DNA from: Tropicimonas sp033101155
Lineage (GTDB): Bacteria > Pseudomonadota > Alphaproteobacteria > Rhodobacterales > Rhodobacteraceae
Reading direction: 5' to 3'
DNA: 64,000 nucleotides
NCBI RefSeq assembly: GCF_033101155.1
Contig: NZ_JAWMPX010000001.1
Location: 310,001-374,000, forward strand
Numbering within the stretch: the first letter of the stretch is position 1; every line of letters starts with the position of its first letter. The position numbers and the translations under genes were made by a program. Positions 19,301 to 27,340 of the stretch are shown one piece after another. Under the pieces are notes generated by a model. That model saw nothing but the letters and a program-made list of their open reading frames with translations, had not been told where the DNA came from and did no database searches.

Positions 19301-20014
19301 TTATTTCACCCTGTAGTGATAGCCGCCAAGCGGTGACAATCCCAGTCCGCAATAGAGCGCGTTGGCCGGTGCGTTCGCCTGCGTGACAAGCACCGCAAGC
19401 CAGACCGCGCCATGGTCCCGCGCCCAGATCGCCGCGCCGTGCATCATGTTGACCGCAGTGCCGCTACGCCGCAGCCGCGGTGTCACTTCCAGTGCATGCA
19501 GCATGGCTATATCGCCATGGCAGGCGACGAAGGCTGTGCCAGCGGGTTGATCCTTGCTGCGTCCGAGTATGGCACATTTCGGCCCCTCGGCGCGGGCCAT
19601 GACCGCCAATCGATCCGGCCCGATGCCCCCCTCCAGCCAGAGCTCCTCCTGGATTCGCATCGGTGGCCAGGCCACCTGGAAGGCCGAGACCGGCGGTGGC
19701 GCGATGGCGAGAGCATCGACCGGTGCGAGATACAGCGTGACGGGATCCTTGATACGAAAGCCCTCCATCTCAAGCCGCGAATCCAACGACTCCTCGCCTG
19801 GGCGGATCATGACCAGAGGTGGCTGGCCCAACCGCTCCTGGGCCGCGATCATGGTGGCGATATCGGGAGAACTGGTGGTTGCCGTCGCGGCGCTGACACG
19901 CTGCCCGCCCCCCGCTCCATCGCGCAGCGTCCAGCCGGGCAGGTCGACAATGCGGGCCGGGGGCCAGGTCGCTTCGGTCGCTGCCGTGAGCTGGGCGATA
20001 TCCGGCGTGATCAC
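19301..20014 (-). CDS. GNAT-family N-acetyltransferase
   Basis: 237 residues with a GTG start. The C-terminal half shows a GNAT acetyl-CoA site: MLHALEVTPRLRRSGTAVNMMHGAAIWARDHG, where RLRRSG corresponds to the R/Q-x-x-G-x-G/A loop, then the usual Asn-containing strand and GLGLSPLGGYHYR ending. The N-terminal half is a degenerate GNAT-like domain. Its start overlaps the stop of the upstream molybdopterin-domain gene by 4 nt (GTGA), so the two are translationally coupled. Acceptor substrate unknown. Confidence 0.8.
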   Translation of the reverse strand: MITPDIAQLTAATEATWPPARIVDLPGWTLRDGAGGGQRVSAATATTSSPDIATMIAAQERLGQPPLVMIRPGEESLDSRLEMEGFRIKDPVTLYLAPVDALAIAPPPVSAFQVAWPPMRIQEELWLEGGIGPDRLAVMARAEGPKCAILGRSKDQPAGTAFVACHGDIAMLHALEVTPRLRRSGTAVNMMHGAAIWARDHGAVWLAVLVTQANAPANALYCGLGLSPLGGYHYRVK

Positions 20015-20742
20015 GCCGCGTCGTCCGGGAAGGCGCGGGAGAGGCGGGTCATTGCACTGTCGATTCCTGCCGCGTCAGTGCCGCGGATGACAATCTGCGT
20101 GCCGTAAATGCCGTCCTTCATGAAAGGATAGGAGCCGATGGAAAGACTCGGGAAGTCCTCGGCAAGCGCGGAGAGTTCGCCCGCGATCTCGCCCTCGCCG
20201 AGATTGATCCGCAGCGATTGCGACAGGATTGGATCGCCGCCGGTCAGCCCGCTCAGGACCGAGGCGACCATCGCCTCGAAGATGACCGGGACACCGGCCA
20301 TGACATGGACATTTCGCAGGATGAAACCGGGCGCGGCGGAGATTGGATTGTCGATCAACGCCGCACCGTCGGGAATGCGCGCCATGCGAAGGCGGGATTC
20401 GTTCAGCTCCATCCCCGTCGCGTCGTAATGCGCTTGCAGTCTGGCGCGGGCATCATCGCGGATGTCGATGGGCGTCTCGAAGGCGTCGGCAATACAGTCG
20501 GCGGTGATGTCGTCATGGGTCGGGCCGATGCCGCCGGAGGTGAAGACATGGTCATGTGCTTCCGAGAGCGCCCGCACTGCCGCGATGATCGCTGCGGGTT
20601 CATCTGGCACGACGCGGACTTCGGCCAAACGAATCCCGTGTTTCGTCAGCGCCCCGGCGAGGTGGTGCATGTTGGAATCACGGGTGCGGCCGGACAGGAT
20701 TTCATCTCCGATGACCAGCATCGCCGCTGTCGGGTTGGCCAT
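20011..20742 (-). CDS. MoCF/CinA N-terminal-type molybdopterin-binding domain protein
   Basis: 243 residues, the stand-alone form of the CinA N-terminal domain. Motifs: MLVIGDEILSGRTRDSN at the start and FTSGGIGPTHDDITADCIA near residue 67, the hallmark MoCF_biosynth signature. CinA homologues are linked to nucleotide or pyridine-nucleotide repair; the role of this short form is not settled. It lacks the C-terminal deamidase domain. It is the first gene of a two-gene unit with the GNAT protein downstream. Confidence 0.85.
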   Translation of the reverse strand: MANPTAAMLVIGDEILSGRTRDSNMHHLAGALTKHGIRLAEVRVVPDEPAAIIAAVRALSEAHDHVFTSGGIGPTHDDITADCIADAFETPIDIRDDARARLQAHYDATGMELNESRLRMARIPDGAALIDNPISAAPGFILRNVHVMAGVPVIFEAMVASVLSGLTGGDPILSQSLRINLGEGEIAGELSALAEDFPSLSIGSYPFMKDGIYGTQIVIRGTDAAGIDSAMTRLSRAFPDDAA

Positions 20743-20834
20743 GTCGTGCCTCCTATTTTAAATCTCTGCTTCGGTATAGGCCCCGCTCCGGCGCTGTCCA
20801 AGCCTGCTCACGCGATTGCGACTCCGAGGAGGGG

Positions 20835-21782
20835 TCAGGATCGGGGAATGCTGGCGGCATCGACGAATTTCCGACCGCGTTCAAGTGCTTCACAATGGCC
20901 GGCCTCGCTCTGAACCCAGTCGAGGAAGGCCGCGATCTGTGGCCGGGTTTCCGCGCCCTTCTGGCAAAGGAACCGGTAGCGTGCCGAAGAACGCAGGGCG
21001 AGAGGGAAGGGTGCCTTGAGACGGCCCGCGGCCACATCACTTCCGGTCAGGGAGGCGCGGGCAAGCACGACTCCGAGTCCGGAGACCGCCGCGTCAATGG
21101 CGTGGTCGGCCTGGCTGAAGCGCGGACCGCCCATGGGGGCGTGTCCAAGATCTTCGGCGCGGAACCAGGCGGGCCAATCGACCGGATGGGTCAGAAAGTC
21201 AATGTCGTCCTGATGCAGCAATGGCAGGTCGCGGAGGCTTTCCGGGCCGGTGACCCGTTCGGCCAGAGCCGGGCTCATCATGGGCGTGACCCAATCGTCG
21301 AAAACCGGGTGGGAGAAAAGGTCGATTTCCTCGGCTTCACTGAAGCGGATGGCGACATCGACCGGGTCACGATCGAGATCGACCAGCTTGAGCGTGGCCG
21401 AGAAGCGCAGCTCGATCTCTGGATGCGCGCTGACGAAATTGAAGAGGCGTGGGGAGAGCCACTTTGCGGTGAAGGCCGGGCCGGCGGTAATGGTAAGGCT
21501 GCGGGTTTCGCCGAGTCGGCGTGTCGTGCGCCAGGCCTGGGTCAGCGCGTCGAAACCGTCCGAGGTGCCGGGGGCCAGATGGCGGCCTGCCTCGGTCAGT
21601 TCCACCGCGCGGTTAAGACGGCGGAAAACGGGTTGCCCGAGATGTTCCTCCAGCGATTTGATCTGGAACGAGAGAGCGGCCGGGGTGACGTTCAGTTCCT
21701 CGGCAGCTTTTGCGAAGGACATGTGACGGGCCGCGGCCTCAAAGGCACGCAGCGCTGTAAGAGGCGGCAGGCGGTCGGACAT
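20835..21782 (-). CDS. LysR-family regulator, GcvA-like
   Basis: 315 residues. The N-terminus LPPLTALRAFEAAARHMSFAKAAEELNVTPAALSFQIKSLE is the typical GcvA-subgroup DNA-binding domain, here with S-F instead of the usual S-H in the recognition helix. An effector domain follows. It is divergent from the small gene at 21891 across 108 bp, and LysR proteins commonly regulate the divergent gene. Ligand unknown. Confidence 0.85.
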   Translation of the reverse strand: MSDRLPPLTALRAFEAAARHMSFAKAAEELNVTPAALSFQIKSLEEHLGQPVFRRLNRAVELTEAGRHLAPGTSDGFDALTQAWRTTRRLGETRSLTITAGPAFTAKWLSPRLFNFVSAHPEIELRFSATLKLVDLDRDPVDVAIRFSEAEEIDLFSHPVFDDWVTPMMSPALAERVTGPESLRDLPLLHQDDIDFLTHPVDWPAWFRAEDLGHAPMGGPRFSQADHAIDAAVSGLGVVLARASLTGSDVAAGRLKAPFPLALRSSARYRFLCQKGAETRPQIAAFLDWVQSEAGHCEALERGRKFVDAASIPRS

Positions 21783-21890
21783 TCAGTTTAGAATTTCTTG
21801 TCTGAAAGCGGTTGAACTCTCGTTTGTCACAAATCTGGCAGCGAGACATATTGAAGTCAATCAAGTTGAACTGTCCCGAAGGAGCGCATC

Positions 21891-22073
21891 ATGCAGGAAG
21901 CGACCGCAACCGAAATCACCCGTCAGGCTTTCGAAGTCGCCCGCCAGGAACGCGCTGCCGCCTTCGTCTCCATCTTCTCATCTCCTCTTCGTGTCCTGAG
22001 CGCCCTGAGATGGCCGCAGGACAGCGCCCGACGGTGGCAAGCGTCGCCGCAGGGCTGTCCCGCCGGGCAATAG
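21891..22073 (+). CDS. Small (60-residue) basic protein divergent from a LysR gene
   Basis: A 60-residue ORF with an excellent start: AAGGAG lies 6 nt before the ATG. The product begins MQEATATEITRQAFEVARQE and contains a short hydrophobic patch (AAAFVSIFSSPLRVLSALRW) and a C-terminal basic, polar tail. It does not show the DUF1127 LSDRELxDIG pattern found in many small alphaproteobacterial proteins near LysR genes. No family recognised. The strong ribosome site and divergent regulator support it being real, as a LysR-controlled small protein. Confidence 0.55.
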   Translation: MQEATATEITRQAFEVARQERAAAFVSIFSSPLRVLSALRWPQDSARRWQASPQGCPAGQ

Positions 22074-22090
22074 GCACCGCTCCGGACATG

Positions 22091-22121
22091 AAAAAGCCCC
22101 CGCGGTTTCGCACCGCGGGGG
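22091..22121 (-). terminator. Intrinsic terminator after phaB
   Basis: CCCCCGCGGT (22097-22106) pairs with ACCGCGGGGG (22112-22121) around TTCGC. On the minus strand it is followed by a T5 tract (A's at 22091-22095), making it a strong terminator for phaB. It also separates the convergent small gene. Confidence 0.85.
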
Positions 22122-22145
22122 TTGATTGGATTCGGGCTGCCGAGA

Positions 22146-22871
22146 TCAGACGAAGAATTGGCCACCATTGGCGGAGATCGTCGAGCCGGTGATGAAGCCA
22201 GCATCTTCGGACGCGAGGAACACTACACAACGGGCGATCTCTTCCGGCTCACCGAGGCGGCCAGCGGGGATCTGCGGGATGATCTTGGTGTTGAGGACCT
22301 GCTCGTCGATGGCCTTGACCATCTCGGTGGCGATATAGCCCGGGCAGATCGCGTTCACGGTTACGCCAAACCGTGCGCCTTCTTGCGCCAGCGCCTTGGT
22401 GAAGCCCAGGTCGCCCGCCTTGGAGGCCGAGTAGTTGGTTTGGCCGGCCTGGCCCTTCTGGCCATTGATCGAGGAAATGTTGATAACCCGACCCCATTTG
22501 CGCTCGCGCATGCCCGGATAGACCGGGTGGGTCATGTTGAAAACGCCGTGCAGGTTGGTGTCGATCACGTCATTCCATTGTTGCACGGACATGCGGTGGA
22601 ACATGGCATCGCGGGTGATGCCGGCATTGTTGACGAGAATGTCCACTGGGCCGAGATCTGCTTCGACCCTCTTGATGCCTTCTTCACATCCCTCGTAATC
22701 GGCGACCGACCATTTATAGGCCTTGATTCCGGTGGCTTCGGTGAACTTGGCCGCTGCCTCCTCGTTTCCCCCGAAATTCGCGGCAACCTCGTATCCGGCC
22801 TCCTTCAGGCCCACTGAAATCGCGGCCCCGATACCGCGGGTGCCTCCCGTAACGACTGCAACTCTTGCCAT
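22146..22871 (-). CDS. phaB: Acetoacetyl-CoA reductase PhaB
   Basis: 241 residues. An SDR-fold, NADPH-dependent enzyme that makes (R)-3-hydroxybutyryl-CoA for polyhydroxybutyrate. Cofactor motif VVTGGTRGIG at residues 7-16, NNAG at 81-84 and catalytic S134, Y147 and K151 (YSASK). The ending TGSTISANGGQFFV is characteristic of PhaB. GGGAGACC precedes the ATG. It lies 171 nt downstream of phaA on the same strand, but a strong terminator separates them, so phaB probably has its own promoter or depends on read-through. Confidence 0.95.
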   Translation of the reverse strand: MARVAVVTGGTRGIGAAISVGLKEAGYEVAANFGGNEEAAAKFTEATGIKAYKWSVADYEGCEEGIKRVEADLGPVDILVNNAGITRDAMFHRMSVQQWNDVIDTNLHGVFNMTHPVYPGMRERKWGRVINISSINGQKGQAGQTNYSASKAGDLGFTKALAQEGARFGVTVNAICPGYIATEMVKAIDEQVLNTKIIPQIPAGRLGEPEEIARCVVFLASEDAGFITGSTISANGGQFFV

Positions 22872-22986
22872 GGTCTCCCTCCAAGCTGGCGTAATTCTTT
22901 GGCAACTCTGTTAAATCACTTGAGGCGCCCTGCGCAACAATATTGCCCGGTCAGGATGAAACAACAAGCGAATCTGCCAATTCGTC

Positions 22987-23015
22987 AAAAAAAGGGGCGC
23001 CGCTTCCGGCGCCCC
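22987..23015 (-). terminator. Intrinsic terminator between phaA and phaB
   Basis: GGGGCGCCG (22994-23002) pairs with CGGCGCCCC (23007-23015) around CTTC, followed on the minus strand by seven T. It lies 27 nt beyond the phaA stop and would lower phaB relative to phaA or isolate the two. Confidence 0.88.
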
Positions 23016-23042
23016 TCGGTCACATTCCGCCGGGCGCGGATC

Positions 23043-24221
23043 TTACGGACGCTCGACACAGAGCGCGACGCCCATGCCACCGCCGATGCAGAGCGTGGCG
23101 AGGCCTTTCTTGGCGTCGCGGCGCTTCATCTCGAAGAGCAGCGTGTTGAGGACGCGGCAGCCGGAGGCGCCGATCGGGTGTCCGATGGCGATAGCGCCGC
23201 CGTTCACGTTCACGATCGCCGGATCCCAGCCCATGTCCTTGTTCACCGCGCAAGCCTGGGCGGCGAAAGCCTCATTGGCCTCGACCAGGTCGAGATCGGA
23301 GACGGACCAGCCGGCTTTGTCCAGCGCCTTGCGGGAGGCGTAGATCGGGCCGACACCCATGATGGTCGGGTCGAGACCGGCCGTGGCGTAGGAGGCGATG
23401 CGGGCGAGCGGCTCGATGCCGCGCTTTTCGGCCTCGTCGGCGGACATGCAGAGCACAGCGGCGGCGCCGTCATTGATGCCGGAGGCGTTGGCGGCGGTCA
23501 CGGTGCCGCCGTCGCGCACGAAGGCCGGGCGCAGCTTTTGCATGTTCTCGAGCGTGGCACCGTGACGGATATACTCGTCCGCATCCACGATCGTCTCGCC
23601 CTTGCGGGTCTTGATGGTGAAAGGAACAATCTCGTCGGCGAATTTGCCGGCTTTTTGGGCGGCCTCGGCCTTGTTTTGAGACGCAACGGCGAATTCATCC
23701 TGCATCTCGCGGGTGATTTCCCACTTCGCGGCAACATTCTCGGCGGTCTGGCCCATATGATAGTTGTTGAAGGCGTCCCAGAGGCCGTCCTTGATCATCG
23801 TATCGATGTATTTCATGTCACCCATCTTCTGGCCGGCGCGAAGAGCGGCGGCATGGGGGCTGAGTGACATGCTTTCCTGGCCACCGGCGGCAATGATGGA
23901 GGCGTCGCCGAGCTGGATGTGCTGCGCGGCGAGTGCGACGGCACGCAAGCCGGAGCCACAGACCTGGTTGAGGCTCCAGGCGGCAGACCCTTCCGGGAAG
24001 CCGGCGTTGATATGGGCCTGGCGGGCGGGGTTCTGGCCTTGGGCGGCGGTCAGGACCTGGCCGAGAATGGTCTCGGAAACGTCCGACGGGTCCACACCTG
24101 CGCGCTCGACGATGGCTTTGAGCACGGCGGCGCCAAGGTCATGGGCCGGGGTGTTGGCAAAAGCTCCCAGGAAGCTGCCTACGGCGGTACGGCCGGCCGA
24201 GGCAATAACAACATTGGTCAT
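23043..24221 (-). CDS. phaA: Acetyl-CoA acetyltransferase (beta-ketothiolase) PhaA
   Basis: 392 residues. It condenses two acetyl-CoA to acetoacetyl-CoA, the first step of PHB synthesis. Catalytic C88 sits in SLNQVCGSGLRAV, and the C-terminal half has NVNGGAIAIGHPIGASGCR (catalytic His) and TLCIGGGMGVALC (second catalytic Cys). The start is well defined by AGGAG 5 nt upstream. A PhaR-type dyad lies about 195 nt upstream, suggesting PHB-responsive repression. Confidence 0.95.
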   Translation of the reverse strand: MTNVVIASAGRTAVGSFLGAFANTPAHDLGAAVLKAIVERAGVDPSDVSETILGQVLTAAQGQNPARQAHINAGFPEGSAAWSLNQVCGSGLRAVALAAQHIQLGDASIIAAGGQESMSLSPHAAALRAGQKMGDMKYIDTMIKDGLWDAFNNYHMGQTAENVAAKWEITREMQDEFAVASQNKAEAAQKAGKFADEIVPFTIKTRKGETIVDADEYIRHGATLENMQKLRPAFVRDGGTVTAANASGINDGAAAVLCMSADEAEKRGIEPLARIASYATAGLDPTIMGVGPIYASRKALDKAGWSVSDLDLVEANEAFAAQACAVNKDMGWDPAIVNVNGGAIAIGHPIGASGCRVLNTLLFEMKRRDAKKGLATLCIGGGMGVALCVERP

Positions 24222-24562
24222 GATAACTCCTCTTCATGTCTGAAGGGGCGTTGCCGCCAAATTGGCAGCCTCCCTCGAACACCCCCTTGATCCGTAACTT
24301 GGTTAGGGGGCGGCAGGGAAGTAGGCAACGGACAGGGTGTCCCACCCTGTGCTGGGATGAACGGACCGGTTTTGGGACAATTGGCGTCAAATCGGATTTG
24401 AAAGCGGTTTGATGCTGCAATGCAGCGTCGGGAATGCCGGCAAAGCCGTTTGAGTCCCGGAACTCGTCAGGGTTGTGCCACGGAACAGACGGTAAAAAAA
24501 TCTAAGGAAGTCGCACTATTTTGGTTCGTTCTACCGGATGTCGGTCAGCGAAGCGGCTCCCG
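24222..24562. other. Intergenic region upstream of phaA
   Basis: 341 nt between phaA and the EAL gene. It holds the phaA leader, an AACACCCCCTTGATCC stretch that could pair with GGGGGCGGC nearby, and the CTGC-N3-GCAG dyad at 24415. No ORF with a ribosome site is apparent. Confidence 0.6.
24415..24425. promoter_or_regulatory. Candidate PhaR operator
   Basis: CTGCAATGCAG fits CTGC-N3-GCAG, the dyad reported for the PHB-responsive repressor PhaR in Rhodobacter/Paracoccus relatives (from memory). It lies upstream of phaA in the divergent-free intergenic region, a sensible place for repression. No phaR, phaC or phaP is in the window. Confidence 0.5.
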
Positions 24563-25408
24563 TCAGCCTGTCTGAAGCAGTTCACGCGGGAATTCCGGCC
24601 AGCTCGGACGGGTAGTCGGCACCCCGAAAAAATACCCCTGCATGCAGTCGACTCCCATCTTTGTCAGCAGTTGAGCATCCTGCTCGCTCTCGACAGATTC
24701 GGCGACCGTGAACATCTCGAATTGGCGGGCAATTGTGATCATGGCCTGGGTAAGAACCTGGTTGTCGGGATCCTTATGGATCCCGCGAATGAACTCGCCG
24801 GCGATCTTGATGATGTCGAAATCGAAATCCCGAAGGTAACGGAATGCAGTGTAGCCGGCGCCGAAATCGTCCAGCGCGAAACTGACTCCGAGGAGCTGCA
24901 TCTCCTCCATAAAGGCATGGGTTACGTCCGGCATCACGATGGTGGAGGATTCCGTGATTTCGATAATCAGGCGCTCTGCGACAGTCGGTTGCCCGTCGAG
25001 CCCGGCATGCAGCGTCTTTATCCAGCGTGAAAACCCGATTGAGCGGGCAGACATGTTGATCGCGAGTCGCAAAGAGGGAGCTTTGGCGAGCGCTTGAAGC
25101 CCGATCTCGAGAGCCAAACAGTCCAGAAGGCGCCCGGTTTCGGTCTTTTCACAGGCGCTGATGAAGTCCCGGGCCGGAATGACTCGTCCCGTATCGTCCA
25201 GCACTCGCAAAAGCCCTTCGAAAAACACGATCTTGCCGGTCTGACGGGCAGATACGACCGGCTGGTAGGCGAGGAGCACGTCCTTGCGTTCAAGAGAGCG
25301 GCGCACCATCGACAGGACATCCCGGTCCCGCTCGGCAACGGCGGCCGAGAGCGGGCTGGCCACCTCGTCGATTTCGGCCGGAGAGAAGAGTTCGGGTCCG
25401 GATTGCAT
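24563..25408 (-). CDS. EAL-domain cyclic-di-GMP phosphodiesterase
   Basis: 281 residues, a single EAL domain with a 35-residue N-terminal tail and no sensor or membrane segment. The signature Glu is in FFEGLLR, so the motif is EGL rather than EAL. Other catalytic positions are kept: INMSA (Asn), IIEITES (Glu), ALDDFGAGY (two Asp), IIKIAG (Lys), VAESVES (Glu) and MQGYFFG (Gln). It should linearise c-di-GMP to pGpG and so favour motility over biofilm. Monocistronic. Confidence 0.88.
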   Translation of the reverse strand: MQSGPELFSPAEIDEVASPLSAAVAERDRDVLSMVRRSLERKDVLLAYQPVVSARQTGKIVFFEGLLRVLDDTGRVIPARDFISACEKTETGRLLDCLALEIGLQALAKAPSLRLAINMSARSIGFSRWIKTLHAGLDGQPTVAERLIIEITESSTIVMPDVTHAFMEEMQLLGVSFALDDFGAGYTAFRYLRDFDFDIIKIAGEFIRGIHKDPDNQVLTQAMITIARQFEMFTVAESVESEQDAQLLTKMGVDCMQGYFFGVPTTRPSWPEFPRELLQTG

Positions 25409-25512
25409 GACAGGCTCCGCTGGAAATTCTGCTCCATTTGTGCACCTAGGCTTGAAGGAAACGTAAAATCTTCAAACCGTCTTAAATCGTAGATAATCCG
25501 GGGGGATGGAAA

Positions 25513-26085
25513 ATGGCCGAAAGATGCGGATGGGTCGGCACGGACCCGATTTATGTCGCCTACCATGACGAGGAATGGGGCGTTCCAATATTCGACGGCG
25601 CGGCATTATGGGAGAAGCTGGTGCTCGACGGGTTCCAGGCGGGCCTGTCCTGGATCACGATACTGCGCAAACGGGAGAACTTCCGACGAGCTTTCGCAGG
25701 GTTCGATCCGGAGGTGATCGCCAGTTGGGGCGAGGCGGAGGTGGCGCTTTTGCTGGGCGATCCGGGCATCGTGCGTCATCGCGGCAAGATCGAAGCAACC
25801 ATCGGCAATGCGCGCGCCTGGATCGAAATCGAATCACGCGACGGATTCTCGGAGTTCCTTTGGGAGCGGGTTGGCGGCGCGCCAATCCAGAATCGGTTCG
25901 AACGGCAGGAAGACGTTCCAACGCAGACGGCGCTGTCGCGGCGAATCTCGCGGGATCTGAAGGCGGAAGGTTTCCGATTCTGTGGACCGACGATCGTTTA
26001 CGCTTTCATGGAAGCCGTGGGTATGGTGAACGATCACCTGACTTGTTGCCCGCGTCACGCGGAGTGCGCGTTGTTAGGCAAGTGA
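25513..26085 (+). CDS. tag: DNA-3-methyladenine glycosylase I
   Basis: 190 residues. It removes 3-methyladenine from alkylated DNA. The family zinc ligands are all present at the E. coli-like positions: C5, H18, H175 and C179 (NDHLTCCPRH). The central helix-hairpin-helix fold and WITILRKRENFRRAF match. It is divergent from the EAL gene. No other alkylation-repair gene is adjacent. Confidence 0.95.
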   Translation: MAERCGWVGTDPIYVAYHDEEWGVPIFDGAALWEKLVLDGFQAGLSWITILRKRENFRRAFAGFDPEVIASWGEAEVALLLGDPGIVRHRGKIEATIGNARAWIEIESRDGFSEFLWERVGGAPIQNRFERQEDVPTQTALSRRISRDLKAEGFRFCGPTIVYAFMEAVGMVNDHLTCCPRHAECALLGK

Positions 26086-26109
26086 ACGATTTGATTTGAC
26101 AGGGTTTCC

Positions 26110-26292
26110 TTAGCGATTGGCAGTCGCGGCTCGGGCGAAGGCGTCGCCGGAATTCGAGGTTCGGGCTCCTCGGACGGGTGCGAGTTGTCCGGGTAGCGGC
26201 AGCCACATCCCGATCCAGTTCGTCCCATCGGTCACAAGGAGCGCGCCGCTGAGGTTCGACCGCTTCAAAATATCGGAAATCGACCGTGTCAT
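26110..26292 (-). CDS. Possible 60-residue protein
   Basis: An ATG at 26292 with GGGGA 6 nt upstream opens a 60-codon frame whose product starts MTRSISDILKRSNLSGALLV and contains GTNWIGMWLPLPGQ. Composition is protein-like, but no family is recognised. It is antisense to the 3' side of the tag-hemolysin gap. If it is not real, 26086-26456 is an otherwise empty 370-nt gap. Confidence 0.35.
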   Translation of the reverse strand: MTRSISDILKRSNLSGALLVTDGTNWIGMWLPLPGQLAPVRGARTSNSGDAFARAATANR

Positions 26293-26456
26293 GGCTTGTC
26301 CCCAAAAAGTTGTGCACCGTTTCTAGCTAGTGATGCGGATTCTCCTAACAAAATGTTAAGCGATCGGCGATGGGGCGCGCGCTTGCGGGTTTTCGCGCAA
26401 CAGGGCCGGGAAATGGTTCTCCGAGCGCCCGCGAATCGGTGCTGCCCGGATTCTGT

Positions 26457-27122
26457 TCAGTTTCGGATGCTCGGCAGGTCGACAATGACGAGCGAGATAG
26501 CGACGAAGAAAAGCACGCTGCCGGCAAGGACGAAGACATGCCAGATCGTGTTGTGGAAGGGCAGGCGCACTGACAGGAAGAAGGCGACGCCGACCGTATA
26601 GGTGAGCCCGCCGATCAGCATCAATGCGGGGACAGCGGGCGGAAGGTTCGCGAGCATGCCCCCGCCTGTCCAGACGGCTGCCCATCCCATCGCAAGGTAG
26701 AGCAGCAATGCAACCCAGCGAAACCGGTTCGGAGCGAGGATTTTCAACGTGGAGCCAAGTGCGGCCGAGCCCCAGAGTCCGGCCAGCATCCCCGGCACCT
26801 GGGCGCTGGAGAGGAGCACGAAGGGCGTGTAGGTCCCGGCAATCTTGAGATAGATGCCCGAATGGTCGAGACGCTGAAGGATGCCTTTCCAGCGCGTATT
26901 GTCGATCATGTTGTAGAGCGCCGAGAAGCTGAGCATGAGGATCAGCGTTGTGCCATAGATCGAGACGCCGACCACGGCCGTTTCCGTCCGGAACAGGAGC
27001 GTCAGCGCGATCAACACCGGAACAGCCATCAGGGCGGAAATGACCCCGACAAAATGCACTGCGCCGTCGCTGATGCGCTCTGCACGGCTGTAGCCGGGGC
27101 GAATATGGGCAATCCGAAACAT
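26457..27122 (-). CDS. Hemolysin III/TrhA-family membrane protein
   Basis: 221 residues from the ATG at 27122 (MFRIAHIRPGYSRAERISDG); the frame opens further upstream but that sequence is not conserved-looking. It has seven hydrophobic segments in the PAQR-like topology. Metal-site residues appear as SDGAVHFVG (His), YNMIDNTRWKGILQRLDHSGIYLKIAG (Asp and His) and FHNTIWHVFVLAG (two His). Bacterial members affect membrane energetics or lipid homeostasis; hemolysis is not a general property. It is divergent from the octaheme cytochrome gene. Confidence 0.88.
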   Translation of the reverse strand: MFRIAHIRPGYSRAERISDGAVHFVGVISALMAVPVLIALTLLFRTETAVVGVSIYGTTLILMLSFSALYNMIDNTRWKGILQRLDHSGIYLKIAGTYTPFVLLSSAQVPGMLAGLWGSAALGSTLKILAPNRFRWVALLLYLAMGWAAVWTGGGMLANLPPAVPALMLIGGLTYTVGVAFFLSVRLPFHNTIWHVFVLAGSVLFFVAISLVIVDLPSIRN

Positions 27123-27253
27123 CGCACTCAGGGTAGTTTGGCTCCGCCAAACCGGCAAACGAAAAGAATCCGAGGTCTGGAACGTCAGAGAAGGTGTCGT
27201 TTCGGGTCCACCTTTCGACAGGTTTCCGTCACACTGAACAAGAAAAGATATAT

Positions 27254-27267
27254 TTGTCATAGATCAA
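27254..27267. promoter_or_regulatory. FNR/CRP-type half-conserved site upstream of the octaheme gene
   Basis: TTGTCATAGATCAA fits TTGxx-N4-xTCAA of FNR-family regulators with one full and one imperfect half (TTGTC/ATCAA). It is centred about 80 nt before the cytochrome start. Anoxic or nitric-oxide control would suit the gene, but the match is imperfect. Confidence 0.4.
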
Positions 27268-27340
27268 AGATTGCTGATCAACATCTTCCTGCGGTTCCCT
27301 CGAAATAGCGGCAGAGCCCTGATCGAGGGAGGACCTAGCC

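Noticed and set aside
20743..20834. Possible small gene between the MoCF protein and the GcvA-like gene
   Set aside because: The gap is only 92 nt with no ribosome site or frame of useful length.
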